64,000 nucleotides of DNA from Vibrio coralliilyticus (GTDB lineage Bacteria > Pseudomonadota > Gammaproteobacteria > Enterobacterales > Vibrionaceae): contig NZ_CP024628.1 in the NCBI RefSeq assembly GCF_024449095.1, positions 248,001-312,000 of the forward strand. The letters are read 5' to 3'. Under the pieces are notes generated by a model. The model was not told the origin of the DNA, searched no databases, and saw only the letters and a list, made by a program, of their open reading frames with translations. The translations under genes were made by a program, and so were the position numbers. Below are positions 63,448 to 64,000 of this stretch, piece by piece; the stretch's first letter is position 1, and every line of letters begins with the position of its first letter.

Positions 63448-64000
63448 GCGAGTTCCTCTCGATTAAATGAAGTATTGGTTTTTTCTGTTGAATGTGATGG
63501 TGAAGATGTAGCCAGTAGAATCGAAATTAATACGCTTAACGCTCCGATAAGCTGTAGCCAAGTCAGTGTTTGGTCGAGAAATAGGTAGCCGAGCGTCACA
63601 GCTGAAACGCTACTGAGAAAACCAAGGAATGAGACCGAAACTGTACTGAGCTTTTCAATACCACGGAACCAAAGTGAGTAGGCGAGCATGGCGCCAACAA
63701 TCGCTAAATAGCTGTAACCGATAACATTTGTAAGTGTAATTTGTTGGGGGAGCCCCTCGGCACTGATGGCGACAGGGAGTAGCATCAGCCCGCCAAACAA
63801 CAATTGCCATCCAGTGAAGCTCAGTAAGGACATATTTTCAGGTCGCCCCCACCTTTTTGTTAACACTACGCCTAGTGCCATGCTAACGGTACCGAGCAGC
63901 CCCATAACAACTCCCGAGGTATTGAGTTGGCCAGGGTTATTGACCACGAGCATTGCGATGCCACCTATCCCTAAACCGCTGGCTATCAACTGAATCGCTG
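63444..64000 (-). CDS. DMT-family (EamA) transporter, cut at the window end
   Basis: The frame stays open through base 64000 on the minus strand (reading AIQLIASGLGIGG at the edge), so the N-terminal third or half is missing. The visible 185 residues hold about six membrane helices of the second EamA repeat (GWQLLFGGLMLLPVAI, LAIVGAMLAYSLWFRGIEKLSTVSVSFLGFLSSVSAVTLGYLFL). EamA carriers export metabolites or amino acids. It couples to the FMN reductase gene. Confidence 0.87.
   Translation of the reverse strand, partial: AIQLIASGLGIGGIAMLVVNNPGQLNTSGVVMGLLGTVSMALGVVLTKRWGRPENMSLLSFTGWQLLFGGLMLLPVAISAEGLPQQITLTNVIGYSYLAIVGAMLAYSLWFRGIEKLSTVSVSFLGFLSSVSAVTLGYLFLDQTLTWLQLIGALSVLISILLATSSPSHSTEKTNTSFNREELA

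Overview
The window looks like a chromosomal stretch of a marine gammaproteobacterium of the genus Vibrio or a close relative. The evidence is a vibriolysin-type M4 protease directly followed by a Vibrio-type M28 leucyl aminopeptidase, an OmpW porin behind a consensus FNR site, a ShyA-like M23 endopeptidase, a DUF6482 protein, hcp-hcr with norR, and moderate GC with AT-rich intergenic regions. No rRNA, tRNA, CRISPR array or intact insertion sequence was seen. The dense mix of transporters, one-component regulators and secreted enzymes suggests the smaller, adaptive chromosome, but that is inference.

Layout. 0-4.1 kb: end of an RND efflux operon (adaptor tail, pump, AraC/GyrI regulator). 4.4-10.8 kb: YjiH-like membrane protein, then hcr and hcp (nitrosative stress) behind a sigma-54 promoter with NorR-like upstream sites, then an M3 peptidase. 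10.9-17.6 kb: LysR/MFS/UbiC-like group, norR, and a GlxA-type regulator divergent from a rhodanese-GST pair. 17.7-22.4 kb: small His-rich protein with an MFS carrier, FeS photolyase, TSUP carrier, ABM protein, YccF. 22.5-29.4 kb: two orphan amino-acid binding proteins, a HisC-like aminotransferase with divergent LysR, and an SgrR-like regulator divergent from an MFS exporter. 29.8-33.8 kb: exoprotease pair. 34.2-36.4 kb: a candidate polymorphic toxin with two paralogous membrane immunity proteins and an orphan toxin tail between them. 37.0-40.5 kb: an ammonium transporter fused to a histidine-kinase-like module that lacks its phospho-histidine, plus a response regulator with a degenerate HD-GYP domain. 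40.8-43.8 kb: a three-gene flavoenzyme operon resembling HcnABC. 43.9-44.1 kb: a decayed IS256-type transposase. 44.4-51.8 kb: hypotheticals, CBM48 protein, M23 peptidase, OmpW, thioesterase, subtilisin. 51.9-55.4 kb: chemoreceptor-hemerythrin fusion, SoxR and its divergent MFS pump. 55.4-64 kb: AEC, MFS and SSS carriers, SnoaL-like protein, flavin reductase, lipoprotein, FMN reductase and a DMT carrier cut by the window edge.

How parts fit together. hcp-hcr, norR and the hemerythrin chemoreceptor point to life at low oxygen with nitric oxide exposure. The three exoenzymes (M4, M28, S8) point to protein scavenging. Regulator-transporter pairs (LysR-MFS, SgrR-MFS, SoxR-MFS) form self-contained export or uptake switches. 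The most unusual loci are the Amt-kinase-like fusion with its degenerate partner, and the toxin/immunity island with its duplicated toxin tail.
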